In this document: in pieces, positions 13,406 through 24,141 of the stretch
How the letters are laid out: every line of letters begins with the position of its first letter
Position numbering within the stretch: the first letter of the stretch is position 1
Origin: Hydrogenophaga sp.
Lineage (GTDB): Bacteria > Pseudomonadota > Gammaproteobacteria > Burkholderiales > Burkholderiaceae_C
Reading direction: 5' to 3'
Assembly: GCF_019264445.1 (NCBI RefSeq)
Contig: NZ_JAHVAB010000078.1
Location: 1 to 64,000, forward strand
Length of the DNA: 64,000 nucleotides
The notes under the pieces: model-generated
What the model was told of the DNA's origin: nothing
Database searches by the model: none
What the model saw: only the letters and a program-made list of their open reading frames with translations
Program-made: the position numbers and the translations under genes

Positions 13406-14176
13406 ATGAATCCTCAAGTCACCACGTCTTTCGATCCCGCCTTCGTCGCCCTGTCTTTCCTCTTCGCGGTGATCGGGTCGCTCATCGCCCTGACGGCCGC
13501 CTCCCGCGTGAAGGCGCGCAACGGCCGCATCGGCGTATCCAATGCTCTGACCATTGGCGTGGCGCTGGGCGGCATCGGGGTGTGGTCGATGCACTTCATC
13601 GGCATGCTCGCGCTGCAGATGGACGTGGGCAGCAGCTACTCGATGACCGAGACCATGCTCTCGCTGGTCGTGGTGGTGGCCGCCGCCTCCTGGGCGGTGA
13701 GCCACGCGGCCATGGGCCCGGACAGCCTGCCACGCCTGATCGGCTGTGGCGCCGCACTGGGCATGAGCGTCGTGGTCATGCACTACCTCGGCATGTTCGG
13801 CCTCAAGATTTATGGCTTCATCTCCTGGGACTACGCACTCGTCGCACTCTCCATGCTGATCGCCGTGGTAGCCGCCACCGCCGCCCTGTGGCTGGCTCTG
13901 AACACGCCCACGCTGCAGCGCCGCCTGCTGGCTTCCGTCGTTATGGGCGTGGCGGTCTGCGCCATGCACTACACCGGCATGGCCGCTGCCGAATTCATCT
14001 GCACCACGGACAACCGCAACGCCATTCCACAGGGCGGTGGGTTCATCAGCGCGTTCCGGTTGCCCACACTCGTGATCGTGACCACCGTGCTCATGATCCT
14101 GATGTTGACGTTCGAACAGGTTCTGCTCCATCTTCGCAACAAGCCCACCGCGGTGTCCCGTGCCCGAACGAAGTGA
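13406..14176 (+). CDS. MHYT-domain integral membrane sensor, no output domain
   Basis: A 256-residue, strongly hydrophobic protein with about seven membrane helices. It has three copies of the MHYT signature: MHFIGM, MHYLGM and MHYTGM, at roughly residues 62, 129 and 190. In other proteins this domain is proposed to bind copper and sense a gas or redox signal, and it is usually fused to GGDEF, EAL or kinase domains. Here the protein ends right after the last helix with no output domain. The ATG at 13406 was chosen because the first helix starts just after it; the open frame extends upstream through non-coding sequence. The operator-like repeats upstream suggest regulated expression. Partner unknown. 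Confidence 0.85.
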   Translation: MNPQVTTSFDPAFVALSFLFAVIGSLIALTAASRVKARNGRIGVSNALTIGVALGGIGVWSMHFIGMLALQMDVGSSYSMTETMLSLVVVVAAASWAVSHAAMGPDSLPRLIGCGAALGMSVVVMHYLGMFGLKIYGFISWDYALVALSMLIAVVAATAALWLALNTPTLQRRLLASVVMGVAVCAMHYTGMAAAEFICTTDNRNAIPQGGGFISAFRLPTLVIVTTVLMILMLTFEQVLLHLRNKPTAVSRARTK

Positions 14177-14232
14177 GGTCAAGCTCTGGCACGGCCGGGG
14201 AGACACGCCTCCAAGCCCGATAATCTCGGGCC

Positions 14233-15456
14233 ATGAACCCCTTGCTCTCGCGCCTGCAGCCCTACCCCTTCGAGCGGCTGCGCAAGCTCTTTGAAGACGT
14301 CGTCCCCAACCCAGCCCTGCGCCCCATCAGCTTGGGCATTGGTGAGCCCAAGCATGCCGCGCCCGACTTCCTGAAGCAGGCGCTGGCAGACGCCCTGGGC
14401 ACAGGCCTGAGCAGTTACCCGGCCACCGGTGGCACCCCCGCCTTGCGAGACGCCTGCGCCGCCTGGGTGCAACGCCGATACGGCGTGACGCTGGACGCCA
14501 ACACACAGGTGCTGCCGGTGAACGGCTCGCGCGAGGCGCTGTTCTCGTTCGTGCAGACGGTGATCGACCCGACGCGGGCCGGGGCCACGGTGGTCATGCC
14601 GAACCCGTTCTATCAAATCTACGAGGGCGCCGCACTGCTGGCGGGCGTAGAGCCCCACTACGTGGCCAGCGACGCTGCCCGCAACTTCGCCCCCGCGTGG
14701 GACAGCGTTCCCCCAGAGGTATGGGCGCGCACGCAGCTGCTGTTTGTCTGCTCGCCGGGCAACCCGGCGGGCGCCGTGATGCCGCTGGACGAATGGCGCC
14801 ACCTCTTCGAGCTGAGCGACCGCCACGGCTTCGTGATCGCCTCCGACGAGTGCTACAGCGAGATTTACTTCCGCGACGAAGCCCCTTTGGGCGGCCTGGA
14901 AGCGGCACAGCGCCTGGGCCGCACGGACTTCAGGCGTCTGGTCATCTTCACCAGCTTGTCCAAGCGCAGCAACGTGCCAGGCCTGCGCAGCGGCTTCGTG
15001 GCAGGCGACGCGGCCCTGATCAAGCCCTTTCTGCTGTACCGCACCTACCACGGCGGCGCCATGAGCCCCGTGGTGCAGGCCGCCAGCGTGGCCGCCTGGG
15101 GCGACGAGGCCCATGTGGTGGACAACCGCCGCCAGTACCGCGACAAGTTTGCCCAGGTCACCCCTTTGCTGGCGGAGGTGCTCGACGTCGCCCTGCCCGA
15201 CGCCTCGTTCTACCTGTGGGCTGGCGTGCCCGCGTCTTTTGCCACCGCCTCGCCGGACCACAGCGCCGACGAGGCCTTCGCCCGCGAGCTGCTAGCTCAA
15301 TACAATGTGACGGTGCTGCCGGGCAGCTACCTCGCCCGCGAGGCCAACGGCGTCAACCCCGGCACTGGCCGCGTGCGCATGGCCCTGGTGGCCGAACCCG
15401 CCGAATGCCTGGAAGCCGCCGGGCGCATCCACGAGTTTGTCTCTCGCCGCGGCTGA
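14233..15456 (+). CDS. dapC: Succinyldiaminopimelate transaminase (DapC)
   Basis: PLP enzyme of the succinylase branch of lysine and peptidoglycan-precursor synthesis; it aminates N-succinyl-2-amino-6-oxopimelate using glutamate. It is a 407-residue class I aminotransferase. The PLP-binding lysine is K244 in [15 protein letters not shown], the cofactor-binding Asp lies in ASDECYSE (203-210), and a substrate-carboxylate Arg is in GRVRMAL near the C-terminus. Assignment to DapC rather than another class I aminotransferase rests on its position directly upstream of dapD and dapE. The gap to dapD is 43 nt. Confidence 0.9.
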   Translation: MNPLLSRLQPYPFERLRKLFEDVVPNPALRPISLGIGEPKHAAPDFLKQALADALGTGLSSYPATGGTPALRDACAAWVQRRYGVTLDANTQVLPVNGSREALFSFVQTVIDPTRAGATVVMPNPFYQIYEGAALLAGVEPHYVASDAARNFAPAWDSVPPEVWARTQLLFVCSPGNPAGAVMPLDEWRHLFELSDRHGFVIASDECYSEIYFRDEAPLGGLEAAQRLGRTDFRRLVIFTSLSKRSNVPGLRSGFVAGDAALIKPFLLYRTYHGGAMSPVVQAASVAAWGDEAHVVDNRRQYRDKFAQVTPLLAEVLDVALPDASFYLWAGVPASFATASPDHSADEAFARELLAQYNVTVLPGSYLAREANGVNPGTGRVRMALVAEPAECLEAAGRIHEFVSRRG

Positions 15457-15499
15457 CGCGGCCCCCCATTTCCTCCACCTCTGCCTTCAGATCCATTCC

Positions 15500-16324
15500 A
15501 TGAGCCAACAACTGCAAACCCTGATCGACAACGCCTGGGAAGACCGCGCCAACCTTTCGTCCACCTCCGCACCCAAAGAAGTGCTGGACGCTGTGGAACA
15601 CGTGATCGCCGAGCTGAACAAGGGCCGGTTGCGCGTCGCCACCCGCCAGGGCGTGGGCCAGTGGACGGTGCACCAGTGGATCAAGAAGGCCGTGCTGCTG
15701 TCGTTCCGCCTGAAAGATAACGAAGTCATGCGCGCTGGCGACCTGGGCTTCTTCGACAAGGTCAAGACCAAGTTCGCGCACCTGAGCGAAGCCGAGATGA
15801 AGGCCACCGGCGTGCGCGTGGTGCCACCCGCCGTGGCACGCCGCGGCAGCTTTATTGCCAAGGGCGCGATCCTCATGCCCAGCTACGTGAACATCGGCGC
15901 CTACGTGGACGAAGGCACGATGGTCGACACCTGGGCCACCGTGGGCAGCTGCGCCCAGGTCGGCAAGAACGTGCACCTCTCGGGTGGCGTGGGTCTGGGC
16001 GGCGTACTCGAGCCGCTGCAGGCCAACCCCACCATCATTGAAGACAACTGCTTCATCGGCGCGCGCTCTGAAGTGGTGGAAGGCGTGATCGTTGAAGAGA
16101 ACTCGGTGATCTCCATGGGCGTGTACATCGGCCAGAGCACCCCCATTTACGACCGCGCCACCGGCGAGGTGAGCTACGGTCGCGTGCCGGCCGGCTCGGT
16201 GGTCATCAGCGGCAGCCTGCCCAAGGACGGCGGCAAGTACAGCCTGTATGCGGCCATCATCGTCAAGCGCGTGGACGCGCAGACGCGTGCCAAGACCAGC
16301 CTGAACGACCTGCTGCGCGACTGA
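15500..16324 (+). CDS. dapD: 2,3,4,5-tetrahydropyridine-2,6-dicarboxylate N-succinyltransferase
   Basis: Transfers succinyl from succinyl-CoA to tetrahydrodipicolinate, the step before DapC. The ATG at 15500 ([13 protein letters not shown]) gives 274 residues, the normal DapD length; the frame continues upstream into the dapC tail without homology. The middle shows the hexapeptide-repeat (left-handed beta-helix) pattern, for example [20 protein letters not shown] and [18 protein letters not shown], and the trimeric fold is expected. It sits between dapC and pilU, with dapE downstream. Confidence 0.97.
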   Translation: MSQQLQTLIDNAWEDRANLSSTSAPKEVLDAVEHVIAELNKGRLRVATRQGVGQWTVHQWIKKAVLLSFRLKDNEVMRAGDLGFFDKVKTKFAHLSEAEMKATGVRVVPPAVARRGSFIAKGAILMPSYVNIGAYVDEGTMVDTWATVGSCAQVGKNVHLSGGVGLGGVLEPLQANPTIIEDNCFIGARSEVVEGVIVEENSVISMGVYIGQSTPIYDRATGEVSYGRVPAGSVVISGSLPKDGGKYSLYAAIIVKRVDAQTRAKTSLNDLLRD

Positions 16325-16368
16325 AGCCGACGGCGGCCGCGTCTTCCCCACCAGCCTAAGGAGTCAGC

Positions 16369-17529
16369 ATGAGCAGCGGAACGATGGAACGCATCCTTCG
16401 CCTGATGGCGGACAAGAAGGCGTCGGATGTGTACCTCACGGCGCATGCGCCGGCGATGATCAAGATCAACGGGCAGACCATCCCGGTCAACAGCCAGGTG
16501 CTGCCGCCGGATGCTCCACGCAACCTGCTCGCCGAGGTGGTGCCCGCCACCCGCATGGAAGAGCTGCAGGAAACGGGCGAGCTCAACATGGCGGTGCCGC
16601 TGGACGGCCTGGGCAACTTCCGGGTGAGCGCGTTTCGCCAGCGCGGTCATGTGGCCGTGGTGATCCGCTTCGTGCCCGGTGACATCCCGCCGCTGGACTC
16701 GCTCAACGTCGCCCCCGTCCTGGCCGAACTGATCATGGAAAAGCGCGGGCTCATGCTCATGGTCGGCGCCACCGGCGCAGGCAAGAGCACCACGCTGGCG
16801 GCCATGATCGACCACCGCAACGAGCGCTCCACCGGTCACATCCTGACCATCGAAGACCCGATCGAGTACGTCTACCGCAACAAGAAGTCGGTGGTGAACC
16901 AGCGCGAGATCGGGCCCGACACGGCTTCGCTCCAGGTGGCGCTCAAGAACGCGCTGCGCCAGGCGCCCGACGTGATCCTGATTGGCGAGATCCGCGACCG
17001 CGAGACCATGTCGGCGGCCATTGCCTACGCGCAGTCGGGCCACCTGTGCCTGGCCACGCTGCACGCCAACAACAGCTATCAGGCGCTCAACCGCATCCTG
17101 AGCTTCTACCCGGTGGAAGTGCGCCCGACCATGCTGGGCGATCTGGCGGCCGCGCTGCGCGCCATCGTCTCCCAGCGCCTGTTGCGCACCCACACCGGTG
17201 GGCGCGTACCGGCCATGGAAGTCATGCTGAACACCGCCCTCGTGGCCGACCTGATCCAGAAGGCAGACTTCTCCGGCGTGCGCGAAGCCATGGAAAAGTC
17301 GCTGGCAGAGGGTTCGCAGACCTTCGAGCAGGACCTCTCTCGCCTGATCAACGACGGGCTGGTGGCCCGCAACGAAGGCCTGGCCCACGCCGACTCGCCC
17401 AACAACCTGCTCTGGCGCCTGCAGAACGACTTCAACGCCACCAAGTCGAGCGAAGCGGCCCAGGCGGCCGACGAGGAAGGCAGCGACAGCGCGACCTTCA
17501 CCGAGTTCACGCTCGACGTCAAATACTGA
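16369..17529 (+). CDS. pilU: PilT/PilU-family pilus retraction ATPase (probably PilU)
   Basis: Hexameric motor ATPase that depolymerises type IV pili at the inner membrane for twitching motility or DNA uptake. Of its 386 residues, Walker [10 protein letters not shown] is at 133-141, the Asp box at about 160-170 ([10 protein letters not shown]), Walker [11 protein letters not shown] at 201-210 and the His box [15 protein letters not shown] at 221-235. The acidic C-terminal tail and the length favour PilU over PilT (about 345 residues). AAGGAG lies 8 nt before the ATG. It interrupts the dapCDE run, and no other pilus gene is in the window, so the PilU name is likely but not certain. Confidence 0.88.
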   Translation: MSSGTMERILRLMADKKASDVYLTAHAPAMIKINGQTIPVNSQVLPPDAPRNLLAEVVPATRMEELQETGELNMAVPLDGLGNFRVSAFRQRGHVAVVIRFVPGDIPPLDSLNVAPVLAELIMEKRGLMLMVGATGAGKSTTLAAMIDHRNERSTGHILTIEDPIEYVYRNKKSVVNQREIGPDTASLQVALKNALRQAPDVILIGEIRDRETMSAAIAYAQSGHLCLATLHANNSYQALNRILSFYPVEVRPTMLGDLAAALRAIVSQRLLRTHTGGRVPAMEVMLNTALVADLIQKADFSGVREAMEKSLAEGSQTFEQDLSRLINDGLVARNEGLAHADSPNNLLWRLQNDFNATKSSEAAQAADEEGSDSATFTEFTLDVKY

Positions 17530-17533
17530 CCCG

Positions 17534-18706
17534 ATGACCGATACCCTGCGCCTGACCGAAGAGCTGATCGCCCGACCCTCCGTCACGCCCCGCGACGAGG
17601 GCTGTCAAGCACTGATCGGTGCGCGGCTGGCTCGGCTGGGCTTTGCCTGCGAAACCATCGAAAGCGGCCCGGCGGACTTCCGCGTCACCAACCTCTGGGC
17701 GCGCCTGGGCTCGGGCACCCGCCCGACCCTGGTGTTTGCGGGGCACACCGACGTGGTGCCCACCGGCCCGCTCGCGGCCTGGGCCAGCGACCCCTTCGTG
17801 CCCAGCCACCGCGACGGCAAGCTCTTCGGCCGTGGCAGCGCCGACATGAAAACCTCGCTGGCGGCCATGGTCGTGGCCTGCGAGGAGTTTGCCGCGGCGA
17901 ACCCTGCCCCCGCGATCGACATCGCCTTCTTGCTCACCAGCGACGAGGAAGGCCCGGCTCTGGACGGCACGGTGGTGGTTTGCGAGCGGCTGCGCCAGCG
18001 CGGCGAGCGGCTGGACTGGTGCATCGTGGGCGAGCCCACCTCCGTGGAGCGCACCGGCGACATGATCAAGAACGGGCGGCGCGGCACCATGAGCGGCAAG
18101 CTCACCGTCAAGGGCATCCAGGGCCATATCGCCTACCCGCACTTGGCGAAGAATCCGATTCACCTGGCAGCGCCCACGCTGGCCGAACTCGCTGCCACCT
18201 TGTGGGACGAAGGCAACGCGTTTTTCCCGCCCACCAGCTGGCAAATCAGCAACATCCACGGTGGCACCGGCGCGAGCAACGTGATCCCCGGCACCGTGGT
18301 GATCGACTTCAATTTCCGTTTTTCCACCGAGTCCACCCCCGAAGGCCTCCAGCAGCGCGTGGTCGACGTCCTTCAGCGCCATGGTTTGCAGCCCGATGTT
18401 GACTTCGACCTCGACTGGACGCTCGGCGGACGCCCCTTCCTCACGCCACCGGGCACGCTCGTGGACGCAGTGCGCGCGGCCATCCAGGCGGAAGTCGGCC
18501 TGGCCACGACCCTCTCGACCACCGGGGGCACCAGCGACGGGCGCTTCATTGCCCAGGTGTGCCCACAGGTCATCGAGCTGGGCCCACCCAACGCCACCAT
18601 CCACAAAATCGACGAGCACGTGGCTGTGGCCGACATCGAACCGCTCAAGAACATCTACCGCCGCACGCTGGAGCACCTCGATGCCCAGGCCCGTGCCAGC
18701 GCCTGA
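17534..18706 (+). CDS. dapE: Succinyl-diaminopimelate desuccinylase
   Basis: Zinc hydrolase that removes succinate from N-succinyl-LL-diaminopimelate, the step after DapC. The 390-residue protein is of the M20 family. Metal and catalytic residues are visible: H71 and D73 in [10 protein letters not shown]104 in [10 protein letters not shown], general base E138 and metal ligand E139 in TSDEEGPA, and a C-terminal His in [11 protein letters not shown]. The start lies 4 nt after the pilU stop, and prmB follows at 12 nt, so pilU-dapE-prmB are probably co-transcribed. Confidence 0.97.
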   Translation: MTDTLRLTEELIARPSVTPRDEGCQALIGARLARLGFACETIESGPADFRVTNLWARLGSGTRPTLVFAGHTDVVPTGPLAAWASDPFVPSHRDGKLFGRGSADMKTSLAAMVVACEEFAAANPAPAIDIAFLLTSDEEGPALDGTVVVCERLRQRGERLDWCIVGEPTSVERTGDMIKNGRRGTMSGKLTVKGIQGHIAYPHLAKNPIHLAAPTLAELAATLWDEGNAFFPPTSWQISNIHGGTGASNVIPGTVVIDFNFRFSTESTPEGLQQRVVDVLQRHGLQPDVDFDLDWTLGGRPFLTPPGTLVDAVRAAIQAEVGLATTLSTTGGTSDGRFIAQVCPQVIELGPPNATIHKIDEHVAVADIEPLKNIYRRTLEHLDAQARASA

Positions 18707-18718
18707 CGCGACCTCACC

Positions 18719-19620
18719 GTGACCCTGACCGAACTTCTGGCCCAAGCGAGCCAGCGCCTGGACAACGCCCAGCTGGCCTATGGCCATGGCACCCACAACG
18801 CCAGCGATGAAGCCGCGTGGCTGGTGCTCTGGCAGCTCGGCCTGCCGCTGGACAGCGACCTGCAGGCGCTGGCCGCACGCAGCGTGTCGCACGATGAACA
18901 GACTGCCGTGCTCGGCCTGATCCAGCGCCGCATCGACACGCGCGAACCCGCGGCCTACCTCACAGGCGAAGCCTGGCTGCAAGGCGTGCCGTTCACCGTC
19001 GACCGGCGCACCATCGTGCCGCGCAGCTTCATCGCTGAACTGCTGGCCGACGGCTCCATCGACCCATGGCTGAGCGAAGACACGAGAGACGTGCTGGACC
19101 TGTGCACCGGCAACGGCAGTCTGGCCGTGCTCGCGGCGATGGCGTATCCGGATGTGCGCGTCACGGGCGCAGACATCTCGACCGACGCGCTGGCCGTGGC
19201 CCGCCTGAATGTCGAACGACACGACCTGCAAGCTCGCATCGAGCTGGTGGAGTCCGACGGCCTGGCGCGCTGTGCCGGCCCATGGGATCTCATCCTGTGC
19301 AACCCGCCTTACGTGAACGCGAGCAGCATGGCCGCGCTGCCGCCCGAGTACCTGGCCGAGCCCGCGCTGGCGCTCGACGGGAACACGGCAGGCAGCCGGG
19401 ACGGCATGGACTTCATCCGCACCCTGCTGCGCGATGCGCCGCGCTGCCTGAAGCCCGACGGCGTGCTTGTGCTTGAAATCGGCAACGAGCGCGAGCACTT
19501 TGAAACCGCGTTTCCCCAACTCGAAGCCATCTGGCTCGACACCAGCGCGGGCGATGACCAAGTCCTGCTGCTGACCTCTGAATCACTTTCGGCGCTGCCC
19601 ACTGCGCAGGCGCCCGCCCC

Positions 19621-19624
<4 letters not shown>
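18719..19624 (+). CDS. prmB: Ribosomal protein L3 N5-glutamine methyltransferase
   Basis: SAM-dependent enzyme that methylates the side-chain amide of a glutamine in ribosomal protein L3. The 301-residue protein has a helical N-terminal domain, SAM motif I (VLDLCTGNGSLAV, 125-137), and the catalytic NPPY at 195-198, which defines glutamine methyltransferases. The longer N-terminal domain and the sequence after NPPY fit PrmB rather than PrmC (release factor methyltransferase). The start is GTG. Its stop overlaps the ATG of the ABC-F gene by 4 nt (ATGA). Confidence 0.9.
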
Positions 19625-21612
<1,988 letters not shown>

Positions 21613-21718
21613 ACCGCACACACCATCACCGATGCCGAGCGCAAGCCGCTCGGTTATCCTCGGCAAGCCGATTCACCGGCGTCCCCAAAAATCAACAGAC
21701 CAGGAAGGCCCTACCCCC

Positions 21719-21967
21719 ATGATGTCCATTCTCGCAACCCTCTTCATCGGCCTTATTGCGGGCTTCGTTGCCCGTGCGCTCAAACCCGGCGACGACGGCA
21801 TGGGCTGGATCATGACGGCGGTTCTCGGCGTCGCTGGCTCATTCGTTGCGGGCTATCTGGGCGCCGCCCTCGGCCTCTACCAACCCGGCCAGCCTGTGGG
21901 CTTCCTGGCCTCCGTCGTCGGCGCGATCATCCTGCTGGTGATCTACGGATTCATCAAGAAGAAATAA
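21719..21967 (+). CDS. GlsB/YeaQ/YmgE family small membrane protein
   Basis: A small 82-residue hydrophobic protein with three predicted membrane helices and the glycine-rich pattern of the GlsB/YeaQ/YmgE (transglycosylase-associated) family: GLIAGFVARAL, then GWIMTAVLGVAGSFVAGYLG, and a C-terminal helix ending in KKK. Family members are often stress-induced; the biochemical role is unknown. The start is ATG at 21719, with AGGAAGG about 11 nt upstream; the next codon is also ATG. An inverted repeat (CCGAGCG/CGCTCGG, 21635-21653) lies in the 106-nt gap before it. Confidence 0.88.
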   Translation: MMSILATLFIGLIAGFVARALKPGDDGMGWIMTAVLGVAGSFVAGYLGAALGLYQPGQPVGFLASVVGAIILLVIYGFIKKK

Positions 21968-21991
21968 GCTCGCCGAACCGTGCGCCCAACG

Positions 21992-22023
21992 AAAAAGCCC
22001 TGGTCTTGCGACCAGGGCTTTTT
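21992..22023. terminator. Bidirectional Rho-independent terminator
   Basis: A perfect 14-bp stem (21992-22005 with 22010-22023) and a TTGC loop, with a T-run on each strand. It ends the glsB-type gene on the plus strand. Read on the minus strand it lies directly after the tRNA-Lys 3' fragment at attL, so before integration it was probably the terminator of that tRNA. Confidence 0.9.
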
Positions 22024-22028
22024 ACTGC

Positions 22029-22077
22029 TTGGTAGGACGTGGCAGGCTCGAACTGCCGACCAACGGATTAAAAGTCC
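22029..22077 (-). repeat. attL: 49-bp direct repeat with displaced 3' end of tRNA-Lys(UUU)
   Basis: Identical over 49 bp to 33231-33279. On the minus strand it contains the encoded CCA, acceptor 3' strand, T arm, variable region and part of the anticodon stem-loop of tRNA-Lys. It is the original chromosomal 3' end, displaced by integration; the sequence to its right (AAATTAGG...) no longer matches a tRNA. Perfect identity suggests a fairly recent or functionally conserved integration. Confidence 0.95.
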
Positions 22078-22108
22078 AAATTAGGGTGTTCGCCGGAGTT
22101 CGCAATTG

Positions 22109-22213
22109 TCTGGCAATGTAAGCAAGTCATTGATTTTTCAGCACTCTTAGTTCATGATTGTCCGTAAGTGACCGCGACCATTCGCCAAAATTCTGGCAAC
22201 GGTCTGGCAACGA
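22109..22213 (+). repeat. Integrase arm-type repeats near attL (three TCTGGCAAY copies)
   Basis: TCTGGCAAT at 22109-22117, then TCTGGCAAC at 22192-22200 and 22203-22211, the last two spaced 11 bp. The 24-bp segment 22190-22213 recurs with one mismatch at 33144-33167 near attR, in the same orientation. Position just inside both ends and one-turn spacing fit arm-type binding sites of the integrase or excisionase. This is inferred from placement only. Confidence 0.55.
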
Positions 22214-22252
22214 CACCGAGTCCGTAAGCCAAGGGACTCATCAACGGACTGG

Positions 22253-23581
22253 ATGAACGCGATGACGAAAACCACCGGGCAAGCACTCACGGCATTGACG
22301 CCTGGCGTGTTCAAGACGCTCGAGAAGATCAAGCCCATGGGCGCCTTGCAAGCCCGCAAGCAGACCACGGGCGCGGTGTCGTTCTACTGGCGCTACAGCA
22401 TCGGAACTGCCAGCGAGCGCGTGCCGATCGGCCTCTACGACTCATCCGCCCCACCAAAGAGCCTGGAGCCCACGAGCCGGGGCTACTCATTCCCCGCCGC
22501 AGTGCGCGCCGCCGAAACAATGGCGATGCAGCATCACCAGCACCGCGACGAAGGCGGCCGCCCTGCACTACTCGCCGCACAGCGCGAAGCCCGCCAGGTC
22601 GCCGCAGAGGCCAAGACGATGGCCGCTAAGTTCACGCTTGAGCGCCTGCTCGACGACTACTGCGACTACCTGCAAACCCTGGGTCGACGCTCGCACATGG
22701 ACGCGCGCAGCATCTTCAAGGTGCATGTGAAGGAACCCTGGCCCAAGATTGCCGCGCTGCCCGCGAAGGACGTCACCAGCGAGCAATTCGCCGACATGAT
22801 GCGCAAGTGCATCGAGGCCGGCAAAGGCCGCACCGCCAACAAGTTGCGGGCCTATGCGCGCAGCGCCTACCAAGTCGCGAAAGCAGCGAAGTCCAAGCCA
22901 TCGATACCCGTTGCCTTCAAGAGCTTCGGCATCGTGCTCAATCCGGTGGCGGACACATCCCCAGACGAATCTGCGAACAACCCGGACAAGCGCCCCATGA
23001 GCGCGAACGAGCTGCGCACCTACTGGCAAGCCATCCACGACTTGCCGGGGTTCAAGGGCGCTGTGTTGCGGTTGCACCTGCTCACGGGCGGACAGCGCAT
23101 CGAGCAACTGGTGAACCTGCAAACCAGCAATATCAGTGCCGATTCCATCCTGCTCTATGACGGCAAGGGCCGGCCAGGAAAGCCTCCGCGCCCGCACACA
23201 GTCCCGCTCACAAAAGAGGCCGCCAAGGCTTTGATGGGTTGCGAGCCCAATGGACAGTTCGCACTCTCCACCGATGGCGGTGCAACGCACGTTGCGGCCA
23301 CGTCCCTAAGCGCGTGGGCAGTCGAGGCTGCAGGGGACGCGATCCCCGACTTTCAGGCCAAGCGCATCCGCTCTGGTGTCGAGACGATGCTGGCGAGTGC
23401 CGGGGTGTCGCAAGATATTCGAGGTCGACTGCAGTCACATGGCATCAGCGGTGTGCAGGCGCGCCACTATGACGGGCACGACTACCTAGCGGAAAAACGC
23501 AAGGCACTCACGACGCTGCACAAGCTGCTCACTCAGCCAGAGGCCAGCAACGTCACCCCGATACGAAGGAAACGCGCGTAG
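22253..23581 (+). CDS. int: Tyrosine-type site-specific integrase of the satellite
   Basis: Catalyses recombination between the element's attP and the tRNA-Lys attB. The 442-residue protein has an N-terminal arm-binding part (about 1-125), a core-binding helical domain (about 126-215, starting FTLERLLDDYCDYL) and a catalytic domain. Catalytic residues visible are R282 in LTGGQRIEQL, H315 in HTVPLT, the second arginine in AKRIRSGVETML (R373), and the nucleophile most likely Y406 in ARHYDGHDYLAEKR. The usual His of box II (HxLRR) is replaced in this subgroup. It is adjacent to attL and reads away from it. The ATG at 22262 is an alternative start. Confidence 0.95.
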   Translation: MNAMTKTTGQALTALTPGVFKTLEKIKPMGALQARKQTTGAVSFYWRYSIGTASERVPIGLYDSSAPPKSLEPTSRGYSFPAAVRAAETMAMQHHQHRDEGGRPALLAAQREARQVAAEAKTMAAKFTLERLLDDYCDYLQTLGRRSHMDARSIFKVHVKEPWPKIAALPAKDVTSEQFADMMRKCIEAGKGRTANKLRAYARSAYQVAKAAKSKPSIPVAFKSFGIVLNPVADTSPDESANNPDKRPMSANELRTYWQAIHDLPGFKGAVLRLHLLTGGQRIEQLVNLQTSNISADSILLYDGKGRPGKPPRPHTVPLTKEAAKALMGCEPNGQFALSTDGGATHVAATSLSAWAVEAAGDAIPDFQAKRIRSGVETMLASAGVSQDIRGRLQSHGISGVQARHYDGHDYLAEKRKALTTLHKLLTQPEASNVTPIRRKRA

Positions 23582-23680
23582 TGCGCGATCCGGCGCCGCA
23601 GCGGCACTGCGGTAAAGGCGACGGCCGGGGTGACTGAACCACCTCGACCGTCTGACCACAACGAAAGAAGGACTTTCACC

Positions 23681-23929
23681 ATGGCTACTGATGAGTCTAG
23701 CAACTCGAGAATCGTTGACCTGAAGGATGTCATCGACACCAAAGCACGGCAACTGCGCGCCATGCTCGAATTGACATGGGGCGAGGAAACCAACGGCGAG
23801 ACGTTTCGATCAATGTCCGCCGATCTGCAAGACACCTACATGTGGGCCTGCTCGGACATGGCCAGGGACATCGTGAATGCCTTAGAGGGCATCTACGAGC
23901 TGCAGAAACAGGAGAGGTCGCATGTCTAA
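23681..23929 (+). CDS. Small acidic protein of unknown function (satellite)
   Basis: 82 residues, not recognised. It starts at the ATG at 23681 (MATDESSNSR), preceded by AAAGAAGGA; the frame also runs 17 codons upstream without coding character. The protein is acidic and helical (VDLKDVIDTKARQLRAMLEL, then DLQDTYMWACSDMARDIVNA). It ends inside the start of the next small gene with an 8-nt overlap, so the two are probably translationally coupled. Small early proteins of satellites often sense or manipulate the helper phage, but nothing in the sequence proves that here. Confidence 0.6.
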   Translation: MATDESSNSRIVDLKDVIDTKARQLRAMLELTWGEETNGETFRSMSADLQDTYMWACSDMARDIVNALEGIYELQKQERSHV

Positions 23930-24101
23930 AAGAACGACACCGAACCGCTGCAGCCCCAGCGACTTGGCGACATGGCAAACACACCTGATGAGAGAAGAGT
24001 TCAGGTGGCCGCCCTACATGCCGATCGGTTCCGCGATCAGGGCGAAGCGGGATAAGCGCTTTCAAGCTTTTCTGCAGCGCGCTCTGCAGGCGCCCACATG
24101 A
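23922..24101 (+). CDS. Very small basic protein of unknown function (satellite)
   Basis: 59 residues beginning MSKRTTPNRC and ending RFQAFLQRALQAPT. It overlaps the preceding gene by 8 nt and has a good ribosome site (AGGAGA, 7 nt before the ATG). The protein is basic with a proline-aromatic patch (FRWPPYMPIG) and a C-terminal amphipathic helix. No family recognised. Codon use and the ribosome site support real translation despite the length. Confidence 0.55.
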   Translation: MSKRTTPNRCSPSDLATWQTHLMREEFRWPPYMPIGSAIRAKRDKRFQAFLQRALQAPT

Positions 24102-24141
24102 ACCACCGCCGCGCCTTCGGGCGTGGCATCAAGGAGACCCC

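Noticed and set aside
17519-19561. Long minus-strand open frame (about 680 codons) opposite dapE and prmB
   Set aside because: Both plus-strand genes have complete catalytic motifs; the reverse frame is a GC-driven shadow.
21635-21653. CCGAGCG/CGCTCGG inverted repeat after the ABC-F gene considered as a terminator
   Set aside because: The stem is not followed by a T-run; it could equally be a regulatory site for the GlsB-type gene.
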